Source: Ruminiclostridium papyrosolvens DSM 2782 (lineage in GTDB: Bacteria > Bacillota > Clostridia > Acetivibrionales > DSM-1351). From it: a DNA stretch of 64,000 nt. The notes under the pieces were generated by a model. It searched no databases. It had not been told where the DNA came from and worked only from the letters and a program-made list of their open reading frames with translations. Shown one piece after another: positions 17,263 through 25,656 of this stretch; the stretch's first letter is position 1, and each line of letters begins with the position of its first letter. The position numbers and the translations under genes are program-made. The stretch lies in NCBI RefSeq assembly GCF_029318685.1, contig NZ_CP119677.1, positions 1,652,001 to 1,716,000 on the forward strand. The letters are read 5' to 3'.

Positions 17263-18019
17263 TGTTACCTCCAATAATTCCCCATCTTTTCAAGAGCTGC
17301 TTCTCTGCAAAACCTATAAAACTGTCCAAAACAAGTCCTATAAGCCCGATGGATAATATTCCTGCAAGTAATAAATCTGCCCTTAGATTGTTTCTTGCAT
17401 CAATAATCATAAAACCTAATCCTGTCTGAGCTCCTACCATTTCACCTGCCACCAGAAACACCCAGGCTGTACCTAAAGCTATATGTAGACCGGATGCAAT
17501 AACGGGAAAAGCGGAAGGGAGAATTATTTTAGTCAATAAATGAGGTTGGCCGATGCCAAAATTCTTTGCAACCTTAATATAGGTTTGGTCAACCTTTCCT
17601 ACAGCATTTACAGTGGTTAAAAGTACGGGGAAAAATGCTGCAATGAAAATAATAATAATGGCAGGAAGGTCACCTATTCCAAAAAGAAGTACAATAAAAG
17701 GAAACCATGCTATGGGTGAAATAGGTCTTACCAATTGGACAACTGGATTAACAAAGCTCCACGCATTTCTGAACCAACCCAGAACAAGACCCAGTGTAAT
17801 TCCTGCAAAGGCAGCCAGAAGATAGCCTATAAAAAATCTGTACATACTGGCCTTTACACCCGTAAAAAGAGTTCCTTCCGAAATAAGCTCTCCAAATCCC
17901 CTTCCAACATCAACAGGAGAGGGCAGCAGAGCTTGATTCCAGTGCCCCAAAGACACGGCTCCCTGCCATAAAAGCAATAATATTGTGAATGATACTAAAA
18001 TATGAATCAGTTTCTTCAT
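17252..18019 (-). CDS. ABC transporter permease (SsuC/TauC type)
   Basis: This 255-residue integral membrane protein has about six transmembrane helices and the EAA-like loop of NitT/TauT permeases ([19 protein letters not shown]). It forms the membrane channel for the substrate-binding lipoprotein upstream and the ATPase downstream. Start ATG 18019 has TGGAGAA nine bases upstream. It belongs to the minus-strand operon headed by cooS. Confidence 0.9.
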   Translation of the reverse strand: MKKLIHILVSFTILLLLWQGAVSLGHWNQALLPSPVDVGRGFGELISEGTLFTGVKASMYRFFIGYLLAAFAGITLGLVLGWFRNAWSFVNPVVQLVRPISPIAWFPFIVLLFGIGDLPAIIIIFIAAFFPVLLTTVNAVGKVDQTYIKVAKNFGIGQPHLLTKIILPSAFPVIASGLHIALGTAWVFLVAGEMVGAQTGLGFMIIDARNNLRADLLLAGILSIGLIGLVLDSFIGFAEKQLLKRWGIIGGNNVH

Positions 18020-18035
18020 GAATTATTCTCCATTT

Positions 18036-18977
18036 TTATTTTTCTAAAAGGCTGGAATCTACAAAATCGTCATATGCCGGAGGATTTGAGGATATCCCGA
18101 ATTCTTTGATCTTGGAAGTAAGGCTGTCATATGCTTCTCTGGTAATTTTAAGGTCGTTGTATGAAATCCATTTCATTGACAAATCCAGAACCTTGTCGTC
18201 AAGCTTTAGATACTTCTTGGCAATAGTATTTGCCTCATCCTTGTGAGAACCGATGTATTCACCTGCTTCACTATAACCTGATACCACATTTTTTGCTAAA
18301 GCTTTGTTGCTGCTGATAAACTTGTCGGATAAAACCAAAGAGCAGCATATTGAATCCTTCCACAGTTCATTGGATTCAAAAAGTACTTTTCCTGTGTTCA
18401 GAGCCACGGACTTTGCACCAAAGGGCTCTGCAACACTATATCCCGCTATTTGGCCTTGAGCGAGAGCCGCAGGCATTTCCGGAGGAGGAAGTTCAACAAT
18501 ATTTACATCCTTGTAAGATAGTCCGGCATTTTTAAGCATTTGTCCCAAAAGGATATTATGAGAAGATTGTCTATGGGGAATGGCAAATTTCTTTCCTTTT
18601 AAATCCGTCACATTATTAATATTTTTGGATACAACTACAACGTTACCGTCCTTATGTCCCAGTGCTACCGCTTTAACGCCAACACCCTGCTCTTTTGCTT
18701 TCATGGCAAGCTCTATAAGCACCGAAGCCCCGTCAACATGCCCTGTGTTCAGGGCGTCCATCAATTCAGGCCATGAACCGTACTTGACCAGATCAATTTT
18801 ATATTTTTGCCCGGCTTTATCCGTTAATTCATTTTCTACAAACACAGGAAGTGCGTGAGTAATAGGAAGGTAGGCGATTTTAACGGCTTTTACATCTGCT
18901 GCAGATTTTCCACAGGCTGCAGTACCTGCAATTAGTCCAAAAACTAAAGCTGCTGCAATAAACTTTTTAAATTTCAT
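18036..18977 (-). CDS. ABC transporter substrate-binding lipoprotein (SsuA/NMT1-like)
   Basis: This 313-residue periplasmic-binding-type lipoprotein has a signal sequence ending IAGTAACG (lipobox cysteine near residue 22). The NMT1/SsuA-like fold is suggested by AYLPITHALPVFVE near the start and AIPHRQSSHNILL in the middle. Nitrate, sulfonate, taurine and bicarbonate binders all belong to this family, and sequence alone does not reveal the ligand. Its place directly after cooS suggests the ligand relates to CO dehydrogenase, for example a carbon compound or a metal complex, but that is speculation. Confidence 0.85.
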   Translation of the reverse strand: MKFKKFIAAALVFGLIAGTAACGKSAADVKAVKIAYLPITHALPVFVENELTDKAGQKYKIDLVKYGSWPELMDALNTGHVDGASVLIELAMKAKEQGVGVKAVALGHKDGNVVVVSKNINNVTDLKGKKFAIPHRQSSHNILLGQMLKNAGLSYKDVNIVELPPPEMPAALAQGQIAGYSVAEPFGAKSVALNTGKVLFESNELWKDSICCSLVLSDKFISSNKALAKNVVSGYSEAGEYIGSHKDEANTIAKKYLKLDDKVLDLSMKWISYNDLKITREAYDSLTSKIKEFGISSNPPAYDDFVDSSLLEK

Positions 18978-19000
18978 AGTTATTCCTCCATATAATCATT

Positions 19001-20992
19001 TTAATCCCATCCCAGAGCTTTTCTCTGCTGCTTGAGGTTATTGACAATCTCATGTGCCAATTCTGTGTGATTAACATTGACAATCATTTTTGAACCCAAA
19101 ATGTCTTTGGTTCCATTACTCATAAATTCTGTAACATTATCTGAGCCTTGAGTGGGTGCATATACACAATGGTAAGAATCAATCCCCAGCAATCTGAAAC
19201 TAAGAGCCGCACAGATTCCTTTTTCGTTAGACCATTCGGGACTGGCAAAAGCATAGGGCATATCTTTGATGTAAATATCCGAAGTCTCAGCTACAGCCTT
19301 AAAAAGTGCGGATGCTCTTGCATTATCCAAACATTCTCCCATATGCCATACGGGGGGAAGCTCCTTTAAAAATCCTTTCAAGCTGTCCCCTGTGCGCTCC
19401 AATGCCGAAGCAGAGCAGTACCCGAGTTTCATAAGAGGAAAGGAAGCACACCCGTTAGTCAGAACCAGAACATTATTCTCCAGAAGAATGTCCGTAAGCT
19501 CAACAATAGCTTTTTCATATACAATACGTGGATTATTGCAGCCAACAAGATTAACAATACCGAGAATTTCTCCTCTTTTCAGCGCTTCTGCAATAGGCTT
19601 TACGCTTCCGAAATGTTTATTGATATATTCAACGGAAAAACCTACTTCTGCTTCAATTTCATACGGCGGAATATAAACAGGAACCTCTCTTCTCTGGGTA
19701 AAGCTTTCAATAGCTCTGTTCAGAATCTTTGCTGCAAGTTCAGCAGTCTGATTCATATTAGAGTGGTGATGGTCAAAACCGTAATGCTCTGCGCCGGGCA
19801 ATCTTGCAGAGTCATTTGTGGTAACAACAGTTGTTTTAAAACATCGTGCAACCTCCATGATGGAAGGAAAAACATCCTGAACATCAGCTACCCATAAATC
19901 CAAGGCCCCTGTTCCCAGAACAAGTTCAGCCCCGATAGCATTAGAAAGGGGAATAACCCCTCCATACCTGTACATTGCAGAAAGTCCTGAACAGCAAATG
20001 CCGTAAAACTTGATTCCCAAAGCACCGTTTTGTTTTGCAAGCTCTTGAAACTCATCTGAATTACCAAGCTTTACAATTTCACTTACCAAAATCGGAGAGT
20101 GACCATGAATTGCAATATTAACATAGCCTTTTTCCAAAGCACCTATATTAACTTTTGAAGTACTTCTTACAGGCAGTCCGAACAGGCTGTCCATAGCAAT
20201 GGAGGAGCCCAGAACACAGGACCATGCAAAGGCTATACCTGTACGCAGCATTTGTTTCATTATATTATTCCAATCACTGTCATTACCCGTACCTGTTCTG
20301 TTAAGACTCTCAAAGACTTCGTGGTAAGGACTGATAGGAAGAATATCAAGTTCACTCCATACTTTAATTCGTTCCTTTGCAGCAAATGCATTGAGAGTAC
20401 GGTGTGGGCCCGGAAGAGTTCTGGACAAATCCTCCAGAAGAATATCCGCAATTAGTCCGGCAAGTTCCTTAATGCTTTTATTTTCAGTGTCAATACCGAA
20501 TGCTTTGGCGGTGGCTAATACTTTACTTTCTCCCTCAATAGAAATATTGATTAAACCTTCAGAGGCGTACTTCAAAGCCAGCATACTTTCACGGCCTCTT
20601 CCGCCGTGTTCTGCGGCGCCTGCAGCTACACTTCTTAGAAGATTTCTTGCTACAATTACATCAGCATCAGCTCCACAGACCCCTTTGGGACTCTTTTTGG
20701 TGATTTTACACGGCCCCATGTTGCATATTTTGCAGCAAACTCCTGCAAGGCCAAAGCTACACTGGGGCTTTTGAGCATCAAACCTGTCAAAAACAGTCTC
20801 ACACCCTTTTTCCTCCATATATAAAAGCATAGCTTTTACAGCAGGGTCTGGTGTTTGTTCAAGAACGTCCTTTTTAGAAGCAAAACTCTTTCGGTATTCA
20901 GCTACGGCAGTTGCATAATCGTTGCAGCCGGAATCATTATGATGATGATTTTCTGAATGATCAAATTTTGCATGATGATATCTAAAATCCAT
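19001..20992 (-). CDS. cooS: Anaerobic Ni-Fe carbon monoxide dehydrogenase CooS
   Basis: This 663-residue homodimeric CO dehydrogenase oxidises CO to CO2 at a Ni-4Fe-5S C-cluster. The B/D-cluster cysteines are in CSFGLAGVCCKICNMGPCK, followed by GVCGADADVIVARN. IHGHSP carries the catalytic histidine, and C-cluster ligands are visible in GICCSGL, LVGCNNPR, TNGCASFP and MGECLDNAR. EWSNEKG carries the catalytic lysine. The N-terminus is unusually His-rich (eight His in the first 20 residues), perhaps for nickel handling. No cooF ferredoxin, cooC or acetyl-CoA synthase gene is adjacent; instead an ABC importer follows 23 bases downstream. AAGGAGAGAG precedes ATG 20992. Confidence 0.95.
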   Translation of the reverse strand: MDFRYHHAKFDHSENHHHNDSGCNDYATAVAEYRKSFASKKDVLEQTPDPAVKAMLLYMEEKGCETVFDRFDAQKPQCSFGLAGVCCKICNMGPCKITKKSPKGVCGADADVIVARNLLRSVAAGAAEHGGRGRESMLALKYASEGLINISIEGESKVLATAKAFGIDTENKSIKELAGLIADILLEDLSRTLPGPHRTLNAFAAKERIKVWSELDILPISPYHEVFESLNRTGTGNDSDWNNIMKQMLRTGIAFAWSCVLGSSIAMDSLFGLPVRSTSKVNIGALEKGYVNIAIHGHSPILVSEIVKLGNSDEFQELAKQNGALGIKFYGICCSGLSAMYRYGGVIPLSNAIGAELVLGTGALDLWVADVQDVFPSIMEVARCFKTTVVTTNDSARLPGAEHYGFDHHHSNMNQTAELAAKILNRAIESFTQRREVPVYIPPYEIEAEVGFSVEYINKHFGSVKPIAEALKRGEILGIVNLVGCNNPRIVYEKAIVELTDILLENNVLVLTNGCASFPLMKLGYCSASALERTGDSLKGFLKELPPVWHMGECLDNARASALFKAVAETSDIYIKDMPYAFASPEWSNEKGICAALSFRLLGIDSYHCVYAPTQGSDNVTEFMSNGTKDILGSKMIVNVNHTELAHEIVNNLKQQRKALGWD

Positions 20993-21046
20993 TATATGCT
21001 CTCTCCTTAATAATCCATAGAAATCCGGTAAAAATAGTATGAATTG

Positions 21047-21075
21047 ATTATAATAAGTGAATAATAAAAAGTCAA
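21047..21075 (-). promoter_or_regulatory. Sigma-A promoter of the cooS operon
   Basis: On the minus strand TTGACT (21070-21075) and TATAAT (21047-21052) are 17 bases apart, about 55 bases upstream of the cooS start. It should drive cooS and the ABC transporter in vegetative cells. Confidence 0.75.
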
Positions 21076-21194
21076 TGATATTTTTATATAATTCATATAT
21101 AATTACTATGTAATTAAAAGAATTCTCTTAAACACATTTGTACGAGTAGTACTGTCATATAGTTAAACAGCAACTAAATCATGGAGTTCTCAGA

Positions 21195-21383
21195 ATGGGG
21201 AAGCATAAAAATGAATATGAAATTATTATTTTTACTCCTGAGAAGAATGAACAAGAAATGTATCTGAAAAATGAAATAGGGAGAGCATATGGTGAATTTA
21301 TAATTAAACATCTGATTAATTCAGAAATTCCTGATAAACAAATTTCTAGTATCTTTAGAAAAATAATAAAAGAAATCAGGTGA
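21195..21383 (+). CDS. Small protein before recombinase 3
   Basis: A 62-residue charged protein starts at ATG 21195, eight bases after GGAG, and ends seven bases before recombinase 3, so the two form an operon. The C-terminal part has EIPDKQISSIFRKIIKE, faintly like the SDKQLSELL stretch of the small protein before recombinase 1. No family is recognised. It is a candidate directionality factor or regulator for the first sigK element, by position only. Confidence 0.6.
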   Translation: MGKHKNEYEIIIFTPEKNEQEMYLKNEIGRAYGEFIIKHLINSEIPDKQISSIFRKIIKEIR

Positions 21384-21390
21384 TTTATTT

Positions 21391-23049
21391 ATGAGGGCTG
21401 CAATCTATTCCAGAAAAAGCAGGTTTACAGGGAGAGGAGAGAGTATAGAAAATCAGATTCAAATGTGTAAAGAGTATGCCATAAACAATATTGGATTAAC
21501 AGAAAATGATTTTGTAATTTTTGAAGACGAAGGATTTTCGGGAGGAAATACAAACAGACCGGAGTTCAGGCAAATGATGCGGGAAGCACGAAGCAAAAAA
21601 ATCGACATAGTAATTTGCTACAGGTTGGATCGTATAAGCAGAAACGTATCTGATTTTTCTCAGCTCATAAATGAACTTGAAAAATATAAAGTGAGCTTTA
21701 TTTCTGTTAAGGAACAGTTTGATACAACAAAACCAATGGGTAGGGCTATGATGTATATAGCATCGGTTTTTTCTCAGTTGGAAAGAGAGACTATTGCGGA
21801 AAGAATAAGAGACAATATGCTGCAGCTTGCAAAAACAGGAAGATGGTTGGGTGGTGTTACCCCCACCGGTTATAAATCCGAAATGCTCAATAAAAAGGAT
21901 TCGTCTTTGAAACAAACAAGAATTTTCAGGCTTAAAGTCATTCCTGAAGAAGCCGAACTTGTAAAAGAAATTTATGATAAATTTATTATTTTCAAATCAC
22001 TGACCAAGGTAGAAAAAAGTCTTCTTGAAAACAGACTTACAACAAAAAACGGTGTGGATTTTTCAAGGTTCTCTCTGAGATTTTTACTTACAAATCCTGT
22101 ATATGCAATTGCTGATGGGGCTCTGTACCGCTATTTATCAGAGCAGGGGTATGAAATATATTCTGACATAAAGGAATTCAACGGTGTTAACGGGCTTATG
22201 GCCTACAACAAAACAAGGCAGGGCAAAAACACATCCGGTGACAAGTACAGAGAGCCGAAGGAGTGGATAATAGCCGTAGGAATGCACCCGGGAATCATAC
22301 CTTCAGGTAAATGGATAGAAGTTCAGGAAGTGTTGCAGCGTAACAAAAGCAAAGCTTACAGGAACGTTAAAAGTACCAATGCACTTCTGTCGGGGATACT
22401 AAAATGTGAAAACTGCGGTAGCTTTATGAGGCCTAAAATCATGACAAGGCTGGATTCGGAAGGGGAAAAAGTTTATTACTATATTTGTGAATTAAAGGAA
22501 AAAAGTAATAAAACACGCTGCGATGCTCCAAATATAAACGGTAATATATTGGATTCCTTAATACTTGAAAGACTTATCAGCATCATAAATGACTATCCTC
22601 CGGCAGTTAATCCCGGATTATTATTGACTCTGAATTATAATACACAGGCTGCTAAAAATCCTGAAATAAAGCTAATAAGAGGAAAACTCGCATCAGCAGA
22701 AACAGAAATGAAGAACCTTATTAAACTTGCAGCCAAGCAGGCAGACGAAAAGGTACAATCCTTGATATTAAAGCGTATGGAGAATATAGCAAAAAATATC
22801 AATATATACACAAACAAAATAAAACAGTTGGATGGTGTACAGGAACAAACGGACCTTGAAGAACATAACGAAGAAAAAATAATACAAATGTTGTCAGACC
22901 CCGGTTACTGCATTATGAATCTAATAGATATAAAGCAAAAAAGAGAGCTTTTAAAAAGTGCAATTGAATTTATTGCATGGGACGGCAGACAGGTGAAGGT
23001 TTGGCTTAACTACGGTAGAATGTTGCCGGAGTGTAAGGATTGCAAATGA
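21391..23049 (+). CDS. Large serine recombinase 3 (first sigK element)
   Basis: This 552-residue serine recombinase has the resolvase motif [13 protein letters not shown] (nucleophile S10), [14 protein letters not shown], the [10 protein letters not shown] helix, a Recombinase domain, a zinc-ribbon segment starting [12 protein letters not shown], and a C-terminal coiled coil. It is the SpoIVCA counterpart for the CODH element. Unusually, its stop codon TGA (23047-23049) lies in the AAATG attachment core. In the excised circle the frame would read through and gain 12 residues. Transcription runs in the same direction as sigK. Confidence 0.94.
   Translation: MRAAIYSRKSRFTGRGESIENQIQMCKEYAINNIGLTENDFVIFEDEGFSGGNTNRPEFRQMMREARSKKIDIVICYRLDRISRNVSDFSQLINELEKYKVSFISVKEQFDTTKPMGRAMMYIASVFSQLERETIAERIRDNMLQLAKTGRWLGGVTPTGYKSEMLNKKDSSLKQTRIFRLKVIPEEAELVKEIYDKFIIFKSLTKVEKSLLENRLTTKNGVDFSRFSLRFLLTNPVYAIADGALYRYLSEQGYEIYSDIKEFNGVNGLMAYNKTRQGKNTSGDKYREPKEWIIAVGMHPGIIPSGKWIEVQEVLQRNKSKAYRNVKSTNALLSGILKCENCGSFMRPKIMTRLDSEGEKVYYYICELKEKSNKTRCDAPNINGNILDSLILERLISIINDYPPAVNPGLLLTLNYNTQAAKNPEIKLIRGKLASAETEMKNLIKLAAKQADEKVQSLILKRMENIAKNINIYTNKIKQLDGVQEQTDLEEHNEEKIIQMLSDPGYCIMNLIDIKQKRELLKSAIEFIAWDGRQVKVWLNYGRMLPECKDCK
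23044..23048. repeat. Right attachment core of the CODH-carrying sigK element
   Basis: This second copy of AAATG overlaps the recombinase 3 stop codon on one side and the first codon of the sigK middle segment on the other. Symmetric placement of the inner arms puts the crossover centre on the AA at repeat positions 2-3. Confidence 0.85.
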
Positions 23050-23134
23050 GATTCTAATGCAAATCAGAGCATCCAAGAAAATTCAGAATGAAGTTTCACT
23101 GCAAGACCCTATAGGTGTTGATAAAGAGGGTAAT
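23048..23134 (+). CDS. sigK: sigK, middle segment (29 codons)
   Basis: These 87 bases encode the sigma-K linker that begins [11 protein letters not shown] and ends [14 protein letters not shown], the stretch between regions 2 and 3/4 that is conserved across SigK/SigE proteins. It has no start codon of its own and is followed by an unrelated reading (CSCCIPCC). Frame phase matches both neighbours: codon 115 begins with the G of AAATG, and the next codons GAA ATA ACA are shared with 27563. It can only make sense as the middle of a gene cut twice. Confidence 0.94.
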
Positions 23135-23144
23135 GAAATAACAT
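23135..23144. repeat. Left attachment core of the GH127-carrying sigK element
   Basis: GAAATAACAT is repeated exactly at 27563-27572. The inner arm TTCATGTTGTATACCTT (23146-23162) matches the reverse complement of 27537-27553 (TTCATATTGTATACTTT) at 15 of 17 bases. Confidence 0.9.
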
Positions 23145-23308
23145 GTTCATGTTGTATACCTTGTTGCAACTCGCTAGCTTAAGTCGTGATGACTTTTTAC
23201 CACCTATTCTGTGAAAAATCCATTTAAATTAAGTATATTAATTGGTAAACTGAATTAAAGTACAATTAAACTGTTAAAGGGGCGCTTATTACGATTAAAT
23301 CATTTTCT

Positions 23309-25540
23309 ATGTCACAGGTGAAGCTGATTGATCCTTATTTGGTAAATGCATTCAAAAAGGAAATAGAGTATCTGGAAGCCTTCGACTGCGACAAACTATT
23401 ATCCTGCTTTTATATTACAAAAGGCCTTACACCTAAAGCGGAAAACTACCGGGGATGGGAGAATACAGAAATCAGAGGACACACCATGGGGCACTATCTG
23501 ACGGCTTTGGCACAAGCTTATTCTGCTACTAATGATAGCAAAATATATGAACGGCTGCAATATTTGATGAAGGAGCTTTCTTTGTGTCAATTTGAAAGTG
23601 GGTATCTATCTGCATTTCCTGAGGAGTTTTTTGACAGGGTTGAAAACAGAAAACCTATATGGGTACCTTGGTATACAATGCATAAAATAATTACAGGGCT
23701 AATATCTGTATATAAACTCGCTAAAATTGAAACAGCACTAAAAATAGTTTCCCGACTGGGAGAATGGGTATTTAGCAGAACTGACAAATGGACACCTGAA
23801 ATACATGCAAATGTTTTGGCTGTGGAATACGGTGGTATGAACGATTGCATGTATGAACTTTATAAGATATCAGGAAATGAAAAACACTGTACTGCTGCCC
23901 ATATGTTTGATGAAATAGAGCTTTTCAAGGAAATTCATGACGGAAAAGATATACTTAACAACAGGCACGCAAATACTACAATACCAAAATTTTTGGGTGC
24001 TTTGAACCGTTATCTGGCTATTGGAGAAGAGGAACAGTTCTATCTTGATACATGTAAAGAGTTCTGGAGTATTGTAACAAATAACCATAGCTATGTTACA
24101 GGAGGAAACAGTGAATGGGAACATTTCGGCGAACCTGGTATTCTGGATGCAGAGCGTACTTCAACTAATTGTGAAACCTGCAATACCTATAATATGCTTA
24201 AAATGACAAGAGAGTTGTTTAAAATTACCGGGAACAAAAAATATGCCGATTTTTATGAAAATACCTTTACCAATGCAATATTATCCTCACAAAACCCTGA
24301 TACAGGAATGACTATGTACTTTCAACCCATGGAAACTGGTTATTTCAAGGTTTATGGTAAACCTTTCGAGCATTTTTGGTGCTGTACCGGAACAGGTATG
24401 GAAAATTTCACTAAATTAAATAACAGTATTTATTTTTATGAAGAAGACAGGCTGTACGTTAATATGTATTACTCCACGGAGTTAAACTGGGAGGAAAAGG
24501 GGGTAAAGCTTACTCAGAATTCTGATATACCCGGTACTGACAGGGCTGGTTTTACAATCAAAGCAGAAACAGGAGCAGAGTTCACATTATGTATGCGTAT
24601 TCCTACCTGGGCAAAGGGAGTAAAAATCAATGTAAATAATAATTTAAGCATATTCACAGAAGAAAGAGGTTATGCACTAATTCACCGCACTTGGAAAGAT
24701 AATGATACTGTTGAAATCATTTTTAAAATTGAACCCCAACTGTCAACTTTACCCGATAATCCAAATGCAGTTGCATTTACTTACGGGCCGGTTGTATTAA
24801 GCGCCGGACTTGGGGCAGATGAAATGGAAGAGTCAACTACCGGAGTTATGGTAACAATTCCAAGCAAGCATGTGGAAATAAAAGATTATTTAGTTATTAT
24901 GAATCAAAGCGTTGATGAATGGAAAAAGGATATTGCATTGAACCTTAAAAAAGCCGAGGGCAAACTGGAGTTCCGGCTAAATGGTACCGACGAAGATGGA
25001 AGGCTGGTTTTTACCCCTCATTACAGACAGCATAGCCAGAGGTACGGAATATATTGGCTTCTTGTGGAGGATGGTTCAGATGAGCTGAACAAATACATTG
25101 ATGAGAAGAAAAAAGTTGAAGACATCAAATCGGCAGAGATAGACAGCATACAGATTGGCAATGACCAATATGAACTGTCCCATGGTATTGAGGGCCAATA
25201 TACAGAGTCAGGCGATAGGGATGGATTCCATTATAGATTTGCAAAACAGAAGGGCTGGTTCAGTTATAACTTAAAGGCTAGAAATCATGAGAACTCTTTT
25301 CTGCAAATTAATTATATGCCGGCAGACTGTAAAGCGGGTTTTGATATATTAATAAATGATACTCTGCTTTCACGGGAAGTTATAGGAGAAACTCCTTGGA
25401 ATAAAACAGTTTCCAAGATATACCATATCCCAAAAGAATTGATTGGTGACAGAGATTATGTCACTGTTAAAATCATGGCTTCAGAGAAGGAAGCAACTGC
25501 AAGGGTAATTGATATTCTTCGTACAATGAAAGCAGTGTAA
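23309..25540 (+). CDS. GH127-type beta-L-arabinofuranosidase (DUF1680)
   Basis: This 743-residue (alpha/alpha)6-barrel hydrolase is expected to release beta-L-arabinofuranose or a related sugar from plant glycans. Family features include GWENTEIRGHTMGHYLTAL near the N-terminus, TSTNCETCNTYNMLK, and FWCCTGTGMENFTKL. The last holds the paired cysteines, one being the zinc-bound thiolate nucleophile known for GH127. There is no signal peptide, so it acts in the cytoplasm on imported oligosaccharides. ATG 23309 has no close ribosome binding site. An AAAGGGG at about 23276-23282 would suit an in-frame ATT at 23288, so the start is uncertain. It is the only metabolic cargo of the second sigK element. 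Confidence 0.87.
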   Translation: MSQVKLIDPYLVNAFKKEIEYLEAFDCDKLLSCFYITKGLTPKAENYRGWENTEIRGHTMGHYLTALAQAYSATNDSKIYERLQYLMKELSLCQFESGYLSAFPEEFFDRVENRKPIWVPWYTMHKIITGLISVYKLAKIETALKIVSRLGEWVFSRTDKWTPEIHANVLAVEYGGMNDCMYELYKISGNEKHCTAAHMFDEIELFKEIHDGKDILNNRHANTTIPKFLGALNRYLAIGEEEQFYLDTCKEFWSIVTNNHSYVTGGNSEWEHFGEPGILDAERTSTNCETCNTYNMLKMTRELFKITGNKKYADFYENTFTNAILSSQNPDTGMTMYFQPMETGYFKVYGKPFEHFWCCTGTGMENFTKLNNSIYFYEEDRLYVNMYYSTELNWEEKGVKLTQNSDIPGTDRAGFTIKAETGAEFTLCMRIPTWAKGVKINVNNNLSIFTEERGYALIHRTWKDNDTVEIIFKIEPQLSTLPDNPNAVAFTYGPVVLSAGLGADEMEESTTGVMVTIPSKHVEIKDYLVIMNQSVDEWKKDIALNLKKAEGKLEFRLNGTDEDGRLVFTPHYRQHSQRYGIYWLLVEDGSDELNKYIDEKKKVEDIKSAEIDSIQIGNDQYELSHGIEGQYTESGDRDGFHYRFAKQKGWFSYNLKARNHENSFLQINYMPADCKAGFDILINDTLLSREVIGETPWNKTVSKIYHIPKELIGDRDYVTVKIMASEKEATARVIDILRTMKAV

Positions 25541-25656
25541 ATAAGATGATGTTTGATATTCAGTAATTGCTATGACATAAGGGGTTGAATCGAATTTCTT
25601 TTGAAACAGCCTCCTTATATCATTTATTACCATTATAAAAATCCTGCCCATGTTAC

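Larger units (their letters stand above)
16454..23048. mobile_element. First sigK-interrupting (skin-like) element, CODH cargo
   Basis: The unit between the AAATG copies is 6590 bp. It holds a three-gene ABC transporter, cooS, a 62-codon small frame and recombinase 3. Removing it joins sigK codon 114 to the 29-codon middle segment in frame (ARCIEN then [11 protein letters not shown]). It has no phage genes, unlike the large skin of B. subtilis. Excision during sporulation is inferred from the gene structure. Confidence 0.92.
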
